A stretch of DNA of 9,059 nt from Deltaproteobacteria bacterium (GTDB taxonomy: Bacteria; Desulfobacterota; Deferrimicrobia; Deferrimicrobiales; Deferrimicrobiaceae), in NCBI GenBank assembly GCA_017889845.1, contig JAGGAJ010000070.1, positions 1-9,059 of the forward strand, in the 5' to 3' direction. Below are positions 1 through 5,805 of the stretch, one piece after another (position 1 is the first letter of the stretch; each line of letters begins with the position of its first letter). The position numbers and the translations under genes were made by a program. Below the pieces are notes generated by a model. It had not been told where the DNA came from. It was given only the letters and a program-made list of their open reading frames with translations, and did no database searches.

Positions 1-1
1 C

Positions 2-277
2 TCCTTCATCCTGTTCCGGGGGGTCCGCAACCTCGCGGATTACCGGTTCGTGGAGGCTCCCGTCGGGAACCGCGCGGTGCTGAGGCTGAACAATCTCAAC
101 TCCTTCTCCTCCCGGCCGGAGCACGCGTGGCAGTTCGGCAGCCGCGTGCTGGAGGCGGACGTCCCGGCGGCGAAGATCTTCTTCCGCTCGGACCTCCTCC
201 CCGGGGTGCTGCCCCGCGGGGAGGAGGAGTCGCTGGTGATCGGGGGAGACTTCGAAGTGACGGTGAGGTCGTATTGA
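2..277 (+). CDS. draT: NAD+--dinitrogen-reductase ADP-D-ribosyltransferase, C-terminal part
   Basis: The 5' end lies outside the window; 91 residues and the stop are visible. DraT transfers ADP-ribose from NAD+ to an arginine of dinitrogenase reductase (NifH), switching nitrogenase off in the cytoplasm when ammonium rises or energy falls. The visible part has what I recognise as the DraT C-terminal pattern: FRGVRNL, then LNNLNSFSSRPEHAWQFG, then PAAKIFF, LLPG and a final GEEESLVIGGDFEV. Identification is strengthened by the next gene, the antagonistic hydrolase DraG, whose start codon overlaps this stop (TTGA, 274-277), so the two are very probably one translationally coupled operon. The frame is open from the first base of the window, so no start can be assigned. 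Family assignment is from remembered sequence pattern plus context. Confidence 0.88.
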   Translation, partial: SFILFRGVRNLADYRFVEAPVGNRAVLRLNNLNSFSSRPEHAWQFGSRVLEADVPAAKIFFRSDLLPGVLPRGEEESLVIGGDFEVTVRSY

Positions 278-1215
278 GCACCCGTCCGGTCGGGGATCAC
301 GGGTCCGGTGCCATCGTCCGGCGGGCGACGGCGTCCCTCCTCGGGCTGGCCGTGGGGGACGCGTTGGGCGCGACGACGGAGTTCATGAAACCGGAGGACA
401 TCCGGAGGCAATACGGCGTCCACGAACGGATCCGGGGTGGCGGCTGGCTGAATCTCCCCCCGGGCCGCGTCACGGACGACACGGAAATGTCACAGTGCGT
501 CGCCCGGGCGATCCTTGCAAAGGGCGGGTGGGACCTCGCCGCCGTCGCCGAGGAGTTCGCCCGGTGGCTTCGGGGAAACCCGGTGGACGTCGGGTCCACC
601 TGCCGCCGCGGGATCCGGGACTACATCCTGAAGCGGCAGCTGTCGACGCCTCCGAACGAATGGGACGCGGGGAACGGCGCGGCCATGCGGGTCGCCCCGG
701 TCGCCCTTTTCGCCCTCGGGGACGAGGAGCTCCTTGCCCGCCTCGCGGTGGAACAGGCGCGGTTGACCCACAACCACCCGCTCTCCGACGCATCGTGCGT
801 GACGGTGGCCCGGATGGTCCACCGGGGGATTCTCGGCACCCCGATGGCCGGCCTGCGCGCCGCCGCCGAGGAGCTGGCCGGTCGCCACCCCGAGTTCCGG
901 TTCGAGAGGTACGAGGGGAACGCCACGGCGTACGTGGCGGACACGCTGCGGACCGTGTTCCACGATTTCTTCTCCACCCGCACCTTCGAGGAGTGCCTTG
1001 TCCGCATCGTGAACCGCGGCGGCGATGCGGACACTGCCGGCGCCATCGCGGGGGCGGTCGCTGGCGCGCATTACGGCCTGGAAGCGATACCGCGGCGCTG
1101 GCTGGTCGCACTCGATCCCGCCGTCCGGAAGGAGCTGACCGAAGCGGCCAAAAAGCTCGTCCGCCTCTCCCCCCTGTTCCGCGGCGCCAGGCGGCAGGCA
1201 GGGAAAACCCGGTGA
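274..1215 (+). CDS. draG: ADP-ribosyl-dinitrogen-reductase glycohydrolase (DraG)
   Basis: DraG removes ADP-ribose from the modified arginine of dinitrogenase reductase and so reactivates nitrogenase; it is a di-manganese enzyme of the ADP-ribosylglycohydrolase fold. The 313-residue product is close to the usual length of about 290-300. Visible signatures are GDALGATTEF (28-37, with E36), TDDTE (67-71), GNGAAMR, THNHP (165-169, H168) and GGDADT (249-254, with D251, D253, T254), which match the metal-binding set of this family. I chose TTG at 274 because it overlaps the draT stop, has GAGG at 265-268 at proper spacing, and begins about 25 residues before the first conserved motif. The frame stays open upstream to 127, but that extension would sit inside draT and is arginine/glycine-rich shadow sequence. 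A hairpin at 1282-1307 follows the gene. Confidence 0.92.
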   Translation: MSTRPVGDHGSGAIVRRATASLLGLAVGDALGATTEFMKPEDIRRQYGVHERIRGGGWLNLPPGRVTDDTEMSQCVARAILAKGGWDLAAVAEEFARWLRGNPVDVGSTCRRGIRDYILKRQLSTPPNEWDAGNGAAMRVAPVALFALGDEELLARLAVEQARLTHNHPLSDASCVTVARMVHRGILGTPMAGLRAAAEELAGRHPEFRFERYEGNATAYVADTLRTVFHDFFSTRTFEECLVRIVNRGGDADTAGAIAGAVAGAHYGLEAIPRRWLVALDPAVRKELTEAAKKLVRLSPLFRGARRQAGKTR

Positions 1216-1281
1216 TGCGGCGCTCCCTTCCCCTCCTGCCGGCCTTCGAAGTTTACGCCGCATGGGCGGTTACGGGCCATG

Positions 1282-1307
1282 CCGGAGAGGCGCCGTCGCC
1301 TCTCCGG
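1282..1307 (+). terminator. Perfect hairpin after draG
   Basis: An 11-bp perfect inverted repeat, CCGGAGAGGCG (1282-1292) and CGCCTCTCCGG (1297-1307), with a CCGT loop, sits 66 bases after the draG stop and before the tetR promoter. No T-run follows on either strand, so it is not a textbook intrinsic terminator. It may stabilise the draTG transcript 3' end or act with Rho. Confidence 0.45.
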
Positions 1308-1347
1308 GGAAAGGGAGCGTTTCCCGGGATGGACGATATTTTTCCGT

Positions 1348-1376
1348 TGACATGTCACCGGCAGGTGATTTAAATT
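1348..1376 (+). promoter_or_regulatory. Sigma-70-type promoter of the tetR-usp operon
   Basis: A consensus -35 box TTGACA (1348-1353) is followed after 17 bases by TTAAAT (1371-1376) as -10. The stretch around the -10 is conspicuously A+T-rich in otherwise G+C-rich DNA, and the expected start point near 1383 leads into the TetR gene. One candidate operator fills the spacer and a second covers the region just after the expected start point. Confidence 0.6.
1353..1370. promoter_or_regulatory. Candidate TetR operator O1
   Basis: Inverted repeat TCACC (1356-1360), GGCA, GGTGA (1365-1369), inside the longer pattern ATGTCACC-N4-GGTGA that recurs at 1385. It lies between the -35 and -10 boxes, a position where a bound dimer would block RNA polymerase. 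Confidence 0.6.
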
Positions 1377-1384
1377 GTATCCAG

Positions 1385-1403
1385 ATGTCACCACAAGGTG
1401 ACC
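1385..1403. promoter_or_regulatory. Candidate TetR operator O2
   Basis: Perfect 6-bp arms GTCACC (1387-1392) and GGTGAC (1397-1402) around ACAA. It shares ATGTCACC-N4-GGTGA with O1, its centre is 32 bp downstream of the O1 centre (about three helical turns), and it lies just before the tetR ribosome binding site AGGAG (1406-1410). Autoregulation by the adjacent TetR protein is the simplest reading. Confidence 0.6.
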
Positions 1404-1416
1404 AAAGGAGCCGGGG

Positions 1417-2034
1417 ATGGCCCGCAACCGGAAAGCGACGGAACAGAAGATCCTCAAGGCGGTCGGGAGCCTCCTCGCCCGCGGGGGGTTCCGGACGTTC
1501 GGGATCAACGCGGTGGCCCGGCAGGCACGGGTCGACAAGGTTCTGATCTACCGGTATTTCGGCGGCATGCCGGATCTCCTCCGGGCGTACGCGGAGGCCG
1601 GCACCTATTGGCCGACGATCGATGAGGTGGCGGGGGGAGATCCGGAGCGCCTGCGCGGGAACCCCCTCCACGAGACCGTCGCCACCCTGCTGTGCAATTT
1701 CGCCCGGGCGATCCGCCGGCGTCCCGTGACCCTGGAGATCCTCGCCTGGGAATCCATCGAGCGCAACGAACTGGCGAAGGTGCTGGAAAAGGTTCGGGAG
1801 GACTTTTCGAAAAACCTGTCCCGGCTGTTCGTCGCCGGACAGGACGTGACGGAAGGCGAGCTGGCGGCCGTCGTTTCGCTGCTGACCGCGGGGATCAACT
1901 ACCTCGCGGTCCGTTCCCGGAAGGTCGGCCGGTACGGCGACGTGAACATCCGCTCGGAAGAAGGGTGGCAACGTCTGGAAGCCGCGATCCTCATGATCTG
2001 CGAGCGTTGCATCGGATCCCGCGAGGCGGCATGA
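1417..2034 (+). CDS. TetR/AcrR family transcriptional regulator
   Basis: A 205-residue protein, the normal size for a TetR dimeric repressor: an N-terminal helix-turn-helix DNA-binding domain and a C-terminal ligand and dimer domain. The helix-turn-helix is clear: a first helix around residues 8-22 (EQKILKAVGSLLARGGF), then GINAVARQARVDKVLIYRYF at 29-48, ending with the family's YRYFGG. The C-terminal half (about 60-205) is variable, as usual, and does not reveal the ligand. ATG at 1417 is preceded by AGGAG at 1406-1410. Immediately upstream are a good promoter and two matching palindromes, so the protein probably represses its own operon. The UspA gene follows after 28 bases and should be co-transcribed, which suggests that the inducer is a stress-related or toxic small molecule; this last point is inference. 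Confidence 0.9.
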   Translation: MARNRKATEQKILKAVGSLLARGGFRTFGINAVARQARVDKVLIYRYFGGMPDLLRAYAEAGTYWPTIDEVAGGDPERLRGNPLHETVATLLCNFARAIRRRPVTLEILAWESIERNELAKVLEKVREDFSKNLSRLFVAGQDVTEGELAAVVSLLTAGINYLAVRSRKVGRYGDVNIRSEEGWQRLEAAILMICERCIGSREAA

Positions 2035-2062
2035 GGGTCAACGGCGGGAAGGAGGAAGGTCC

Positions 2063-2530
2063 ATGTACTCCAAGATTCTGGTTCCTCTGGATGGGTCGCA
2101 TCTCGCGGAACGTGCCCTCGAGCCCGCGCTGGAGATGGCCCGGTTGACGGACGCCGAGATCATCCTCCTGGAGGCCGTTCAGGACTCCCTCGCTCCCGTG
2201 CCCGAGGCCCGTTACAATGTCCCCCCCAGGGAGACCTACCGGTCGGCCATCACGAGCATGAAGTATCTGCGGGACATCGCCGGCCGGCTGCGCCCGGAAG
2301 TGCGGAAGGTGCGGTGGCACGTCGAGGAGGGCGATCCGATCGACGCGATCCTGTCCTTCGCGCACAACCAGGACGTGGACGTCATCGTGATGTGCACGCA
2401 CGGGCGCTCGGGGCTTTTGCGGGTGGTCATGGGAAGCGTCGCGGAAAAGGTGGCGTTGACGACGCACCGCCCCGTGATGCTGGTGAAGCCGGACCGCTCG
2501 ACCGCGCACGTGGGGCAACACGCGGCGTGA
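2063..2530 (+). CDS. Universal stress protein, UspA family
   Basis: A 155-residue single-domain cytoplasmic Usp with the alpha/beta Rossmann-like fold. It opens with the typical YSKILVPLDGS, followed by the ERALEPALEMA helix. Near the C-terminus it carries the nucleotide-binding segment CTHGRSGLLRVVMGS (111-125) and ends with the RPVMLVKP strand. In ATP-binding Usps the pattern is G-x2-G-x9-G(S/T); here the first glycine is C111 while G114, G124 and S125 are kept, so ATP binding is plausible but not assured. GGAGG at 2051-2055 gives a strong ribosome binding site 7 bases before the ATG. It lies 28 bases after tetR with no promoter or hairpin between, so it is probably the regulated cargo of that operon. 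Its specific role in the cell cannot be told from sequence. Confidence 0.93.
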   Translation: MYSKILVPLDGSHLAERALEPALEMARLTDAEIILLEAVQDSLAPVPEARYNVPPRETYRSAITSMKYLRDIAGRLRPEVRKVRWHVEEGDPIDAILSFAHNQDVDVIVMCTHGRSGLLRVVMGSVAEKVALTTHRPVMLVKPDRSTAHVGQHAA

Positions 2531-2591
2531 CCCGGCGGGAGAACCGGTAGGGAGTTGAATGCGGCGTTCGGGTGATCCCGGCGCGACGGTA

Positions 2592-2638
2592 CCCCGGCAT
2601 GCCATTCTCCGGGGATCCCGGCGACGGAACTGCCGGGA
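2592..2638. terminator. Two hairpins between convergent genes
   Basis: Between the usp stop and the stop of the convergent cytochrome gene lie two G+C-rich inverted repeats: CCCCGG (2592-2597) with CCGGGG (2609-2614), and TCCCGGC (2616-2622) with GCCGGGA (2632-2638). Neither is followed by a T-run. Their position suggests a shared bidirectional end-of-transcript structure. Confidence 0.35.
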
Positions 2639-2643
2639 GGGCG

Positions 2644-2943
2644 TCAGTCCTTGCCGTACTCGGAGCCGAGGTAATCGACGATCGCCGCGGCCTCATCCGC
2701 TGAGATCCAGCCGTCCCTCTTCCGGGCCATCCGGTCGACGATCTCCCTCCACTCCGGCTTCCATTCCCTGCGGTTCGTCGTCAGGGACAGACGGTGGCAC
2801 ACGCCGCACTTCTTCTCGAACACCATCTTCCCGTCCAAGCCGCCCTTGCTGTCCGCTCCCGCGGCGGGAGCGGCAAACAGCACGGGGAGGAGAAAGGCCA
2901 GGGCGACCGCGAACGACATTCCCGCGAAGCCAATCCGTTTCAT
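2644..2943 (-). CDS. Small exported monohaem c-type cytochrome
   Basis: A 99-residue precursor. Residues 1-30 form a Sec signal peptide: MKRIGF, a hydrophobic core, then APAAGA before D31. The mature part of about 70 residues holds one haem-attachment motif, CGVCH (46-50), and M72 (in VDRMARK) is the likely second axial iron ligand. The fold ends with a helix, SADEAAAIVDYLGSEYG, typical of class I cytochromes. It should act as a periplasmic electron carrier; the redox partners are not revealed. ATG at 2943 is chosen over an in-frame start at 3057 because GGAGG lies 7 bases upstream (2951-2955) and the signal peptide starts there; the extension is arginine- and proline-rich non-signal sequence. 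The gene converges on usp and lies downstream of another exported protein on the same strand, but a 214-base gap with a structured element separates them. Confidence 0.88.
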   Translation of the reverse strand: MKRIGFAGMSFAVALAFLLPVLFAAPAAGADSKGGLDGKMVFEKKCGVCHRLSLTTNRREWKPEWREIVDRMARKRDGWISADEAAAIVDYLGSEYGKD

Positions 2944-3037
2944 CGCACGCCCTCCGGTTTCCAGGACTTCCCGCGCTCCGAGCCCGCATTTCTCCTCAGG
3001 GTCCGTCGTGAGGCGGCGCAGACGGGCGTGGATACAA

Positions 3038-3126
3038 GGCGGGCGAACTTCGGGCACCGCAGGCGTAGTGGAGCTACGTCGAGGAGCGCGAAAGAGTACA
3101 ACGCAGTAGACATGCCCGGATCCGCC
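3038..3126. repeat. Structured intergenic element, possible dispersed repeat
   Basis: Nested inverted repeats in the gap between two minus-strand genes: an outer GGCGG (3038-3042) with CCGCC (3122-3126), a middle CGGGCA (3051-3056) with TGCCCG (3113-3118), and an inner perfect hairpin CGTAG-TGGAG-CTACG (3064-3078). The overall look (a long imperfect cruciform with a small inner hairpin and the segment CAACGCAGTAG) reminds me of dispersed intergenic repeats in deltaproteobacterial genomes. With only one copy in the window, the repeat status is inference. Confidence 0.4.
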
Positions 3127-3157
3127 GCCGCAACAGGAGGCTGGTGAGAAATGCGGG

Positions 3158-3466
3158 CTAGCGCACGGTGATGCGGAAGATGCGGCGCGGTCCGACTGCG
3201 GAGGCGGCCGAGCAGAGCGTGACGCCGGGCCCGACCGCCTTGAATCCCAGCCCCCCGGTTACATCGACCGGGACGGCGACGTTCGGGTCGTCGCAGATGG
3301 GGGCCCTCGCGGGGCATACGATCTGCCCGGAGGCGCAGGCGTCGAACGTTTCGCCGGGACGCAGATCGATCGGGAACGGTTCGTCCTGCGCCCGGGCGGT
3401 GCCCACGACTGCCAGGATGCCGCCGATGACCAGCGCGATACACGCGACGACCGGCCTCCCCCGCAT
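3158..3466 (-). CDS. Small exported four-cysteine protein of unknown function
   Basis: I do not recognise the family. The 102-residue precursor has a clear signal peptide: MRGRP, a hydrophobic stretch at about 6-22, then TARA before Q27. The mature chain of about 76 residues carries four cysteines (44, 51, 58, 85) spaced x6, x6 and x26. It begins with DEPFPIDLRPGETFDAC and ends in a basic, beta-like tail, RRIFRITVR. Two periplasmic disulfides are plausible; no CxxCH haem site or lipobox is present. ATG at 3466 is preferred because GAGGTGG lies just upstream; a GTG at 3478 in frame would add only four residues. The neighbour downstream on the same strand is the cytochrome, but the 214-base structured gap argues against simple co-transcription. 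A structural or binding role in the envelope is the most that can be inferred. Confidence 0.72.
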   Translation of the reverse strand: MRGRPVVACIALVIGGILAVVGTARAQDEPFPIDLRPGETFDACASGQIVCPARAPICDDPNVAVPVDVTGGLGFKAVGPGVTLCSAASAVGPRRIFRITVR

Positions 3467-3605
3467 ATGCCACCTCACTCGGACAGTATTTGTCTTCAGA
3501 GTACCGCGCGGACGCGGGCCGGGGCAACCTTTTCGAACACCGCCTCGAACCGGACGGGCGAAACCCCCTCGTTTCGTTTATTCTGGAGTGGCCAGGGAGG
3601 GTGGA

Positions 3606-4127
3606 ATGGAAGATATCCTGAGGATGGCACAGGGGGTCCTCCGGTCGACTCCCCAGCGTTGGATGTCGCTGGCAGAACTGCATCCCGACCTCTTCCGGCG
3701 GAAACCGGCGCCGAAGGAGTGGTCCGCATTCGACTGCCTGCAGCACCTGGTCGACACGGAGCGCGGGGTCTTCCCTCCCCGCATCGGGCGCCTGCTGCGC
3801 GGGGAGGATTTCCCGGCGTTCGATCCCGACAGCCAGGGGACGATCGCGGCCGGCGACCTCAGGCCGGCGGAGCTGGCCAGGGAGTTCGGGCGGTTGCGAT
3901 GGGAAAGCCTCGCTCTCCTGTCGCGGCTCGGCCCGGCGGACCTGGGCCGGAAGTCCCGGCACGCGGAGCTGGGCGTGGTCACGCTCGGAGAGCTGATCCA
4001 CGAATGGGCGGGGCACGACCTGATGCACACGGTCCAGGGCGAGCGGGCGATCCTGCAGCCGTTCATCGAGGGGTGCGGCCCGTGGAAGCCGTATTTCGCG
4101 GATCACGTGGCCGCGAAGAAAACGTAG
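3606..4127 (+). CDS. DinB-superfamily protein (metal-dependent four-helix bundle)
   Basis: A 173-residue protein with the layout of the DinB/YfiT-like superfamily: an N-terminal helix with a tryptophan, the segment PAPKEWSAFDCLQHLVDTE (34-52) with H47, and a C-terminal helix LGELIHEWAGHDLMHTVQ containing H132, H137 and H141. H47 with H137 and H141 forms the usual metal-binding triad. Members include thiol transferases and many uncharacterised stress-linked proteins, so the reaction cannot be named. ATG at 3606 follows GGGAGG at 3595-3600 with a 5-base gap. The frame is open far upstream, but that extension overlaps the divergent exported-protein gene and has no family signature. The stop is 6 bases before the SpoIIM-like gene, so the two are probably co-transcribed and translationally linked. 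Confidence 0.85.
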   Translation: MEDILRMAQGVLRSTPQRWMSLAELHPDLFRRKPAPKEWSAFDCLQHLVDTERGVFPPRIGRLLRGEDFPAFDPDSQGTIAAGDLRPAELAREFGRLRWESLALLSRLGPADLGRKSRHAELGVVTLGELIHEWAGHDLMHTVQGERAILQPFIEGCGPWKPYFADHVAAKKT

Positions 4128-4133
4128 CGCGGG

Positions 4134-4682
4134 ATGTCCGATCGCGCCGTCGTACCGTACCTCCTGGCCCTGGGCGTCCTCTTCGCCGCCACCTTTCTCG
4201 GCGGCATGTTCGCCCCGCCTTCCGTCCGGCAGCAGGTGACGGACGCCCTCCAGGTCGTCGGGGAACAGTACCGCGACCTGGCGGGGGGGACCCTGTTCTT
4301 CTACATCCTCATCCACAATGTCATGGCGTCGCTCCTGCTTCTCGCCTCGGGGTTGCTGTACGGGATCGTCCCGGTGCTGGCCGTGGGATCCAACGGGTTC
4401 GTGCTGGGCGTGTTGTACAGCCAGGAGGCCCTGGTGGCGGGATATTCGAAGGCGGCGATGAAGGTGGTCCCGCACGGGATCTTCGAGATCCCGGCCCTTC
4501 TCTTCACGGCTTCCTACGGGCTGTGGCTCGGGATCCGTTCGATCCGGCGGATCCAGGGAAAGGAGGACGCCCCGCTCAGGGGCACGGTGAACCACGCCTT
4601 CGAGCGGTACTTCGTCGTCGTGTTCCCGCTGCTGGTGATGGCGGCCGCGGTCGAGACGTTCCTCATCCTCCGGGCGCAGTAA
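4134..4682 (+). CDS. SpoIIM / DUF95 family integral membrane protein
   Basis: A 182-residue polytopic inner-membrane protein. Hydrophobic segments are visible at about 8-26, 54-74, 76-95, 112-135 and 158-178. The family signatures seen are IHNVMAS (60-66), GIVPVLAVGSNGFVLGV (77-93) and VPHGIFEIPA (112-121); HN and PHG-x2-E are characteristic of the SpoIIM/DUF95 group. SpoIIM acts in engulfment in spore-forming Firmicutes, but homologues are widespread in non-sporulating bacteria and archaea, where the role is not established, so the name implies no sporulation here. It starts 6 bases after the DinB stop with a weak GCGGG as its only ribosome-binding signal, which suggests dependence on translation of the upstream gene. 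The metallophosphoesterase gene converges on it with a 15-base gap. Confidence 0.85.
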   Translation: MSDRAVVPYLLALGVLFAATFLGGMFAPPSVRQQVTDALQVVGEQYRDLAGGTLFFYILIHNVMASLLLLASGLLYGIVPVLAVGSNGFVLGVLYSQEALVAGYSKAAMKVVPHGIFEIPALLFTASYGLWLGIRSIRRIQGKEDAPLRGTVNHAFERYFVVVFPLLVMAAAVETFLILRAQ

Positions 4683-4697
4683 GCGGATCCTGACCGG

Positions 4698-5477
4698 TCA
4701 CGTTTCCCGGTACAGCCGCTTCCACATCCCGATCGCGCAGAGTACCCTCTCCATCACCGGGGATTGGGCCGGACCGGGAAGGGCGGGGATGCCCATGTCC
4801 CGGATCGCTTCCAGTGGCAATCTGCCGTTGTACGGGACGCGATACCAGGTGAACGACCTGCGCTCGTCGTCGAAGATCAGGAAGCACGCCGAATCCTTCC
4901 GGTCCCTCGGAGCCCCGACGCTCCCGGGATTCACCAGAAGCCGATCCACCCCCGGGACCGTGCGGCTCCCCTTCCGGAACAGGATGGTCTTCCCTCCCCG
5001 GCCCCGGACGACCGCCAGCGGAACGTGGAGATGCCCCACGGCCACGGTCGTGGCCTCGGGGTACAGGTCCATCTCGGTATCTGCGTCCTCTTCCCAGAAA
5101 ATCCTCCCGAACGGGTCCGAGGGCGCGCCATGGACGAGAAGGAGCCGGGACCGGACGACCAGCTCCCGCACGGGGAGCAGGGAAAGGTATTCCCGTGCCG
5201 CAGAGGACAGCCGCTCCCCGGCCCAGCGGGCCGCGGCGTAGGCGGGCGCCATCGCTTCCCGCCCCAGCAGGTTCAACGCGGCGGCGTCATGGTTGCCCAG
5301 CACCCCTCCCCGCGTGTTGGCGATGGCCCAGCGAACGCACTCCTCGGGATGCGCCCCGTAGCCGACGAGGTCCCCCAGGTGGTAGACCCTTTCGGGGGAC
5401 AGGGCCGAAAGCGCCCGGTCCACGACCTTCACCGCTTCCCGGTTGGCGTGCAGGTCGGCCACCAGTCCAATCCGCAT
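4698..5477 (-). CDS. Calcineurin-like metallophosphoesterase
   Basis: A 259-residue cytoplasmic phosphoesterase with the full set of family metal motifs in order: D8-x-H10 in VADLHAN, GDLVGYG (35-41), GNHD (61-64), VHG (115-117) and GHLH (148-151). The LVADLHANREA opening and the GYG after GD are typical of the branch related to YfcE and to bacterial Ap4A-hydrolase-like enzymes; the natural substrate cannot be fixed. I chose ATG at 5477 because the first metal motif normally lies within ten residues of the start. An in-frame ATG at 5582 would add 35 basic, unrelated residues. Upstream of 5477 the ribosome binding signal is only moderate (AGGGGACAGG). The last 50 residues (after about 210) extend past the core fold. 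No operon partner is visible. Confidence 0.9.
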   Translation of the reverse strand: MRIGLVADLHANREAVKVVDRALSALSPERVYHLGDLVGYGAHPEECVRWAIANTRGGVLGNHDAAALNLLGREAMAPAYAAARWAGERLSSAAREYLSLLPVRELVVRSRLLLVHGAPSDPFGRIFWEEDADTEMDLYPEATTVAVGHLHVPLAVVRGRGGKTILFRKGSRTVPGVDRLLVNPGSVGAPRDRKDSACFLIFDDERRSFTWYRVPYNGRLPLEAIRDMGIPALPGPAQSPVMERVLCAIGMWKRLYRET

Positions 5478-5805
5478 TACCTGTCCCCTAACTCCCGGAC
5501 CGGCCCCGGGCTTCCACTGCCCCGCGGACCGGGCGAGCCTCCACATTCTCATCGGCAGATGGGACGCCCTTCTTTCCTGCATACGGTGCCGGGTTCGACA
5601 ACGGGGGAGGGAAACGGGAAAAGATGGTACGGCAGGGGAATGGCAGCAACTCTAGGCGTGTAACTTTCGGGTATTTCCTACCAGGTCTACTCTCTCGGCC
5701 ATCCAATCCCGCGCGAACACGGATCGGTCTGAAAAGCATTAACACATCCCGGACCGAATCGGAGAGGCGGGCACTCGGCCCATCCATTGCCCTGTGCCCC
5801 AGCCA
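5478..5805. other. Gene-free stretch between phosphoesterase start and TPR stop
   Basis: This 328-base gap should hold the phosphoesterase promoter and the 3' end of the TPR transcript. I found no convincing promoter boxes, no T-run terminator and no credible reading frame. The composition changes within it: very G+C-rich up to about 5640, then more mixed, with A+T-rich runs near 5660 and 5735. Confidence 0.5.

Noticed and set aside
127..273. N-terminal extension of the draG frame to an ATG at 127
   Set aside because: It lies within draT in another frame, has glycine/arginine/proline-rich shadow composition and would add 49 residues not seen in the family. TTG 274 fits length, coupling and ribosome binding.
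2940..4595. A 551-codon open frame on the minus strand
   Set aside because: It runs antisense through the DinB and SpoIIM-like genes and across the exported-protein gene and the structured gap. Its product is rich in R, P, H and Q with no motif, typical of antisense shadows in G+C-rich DNA.
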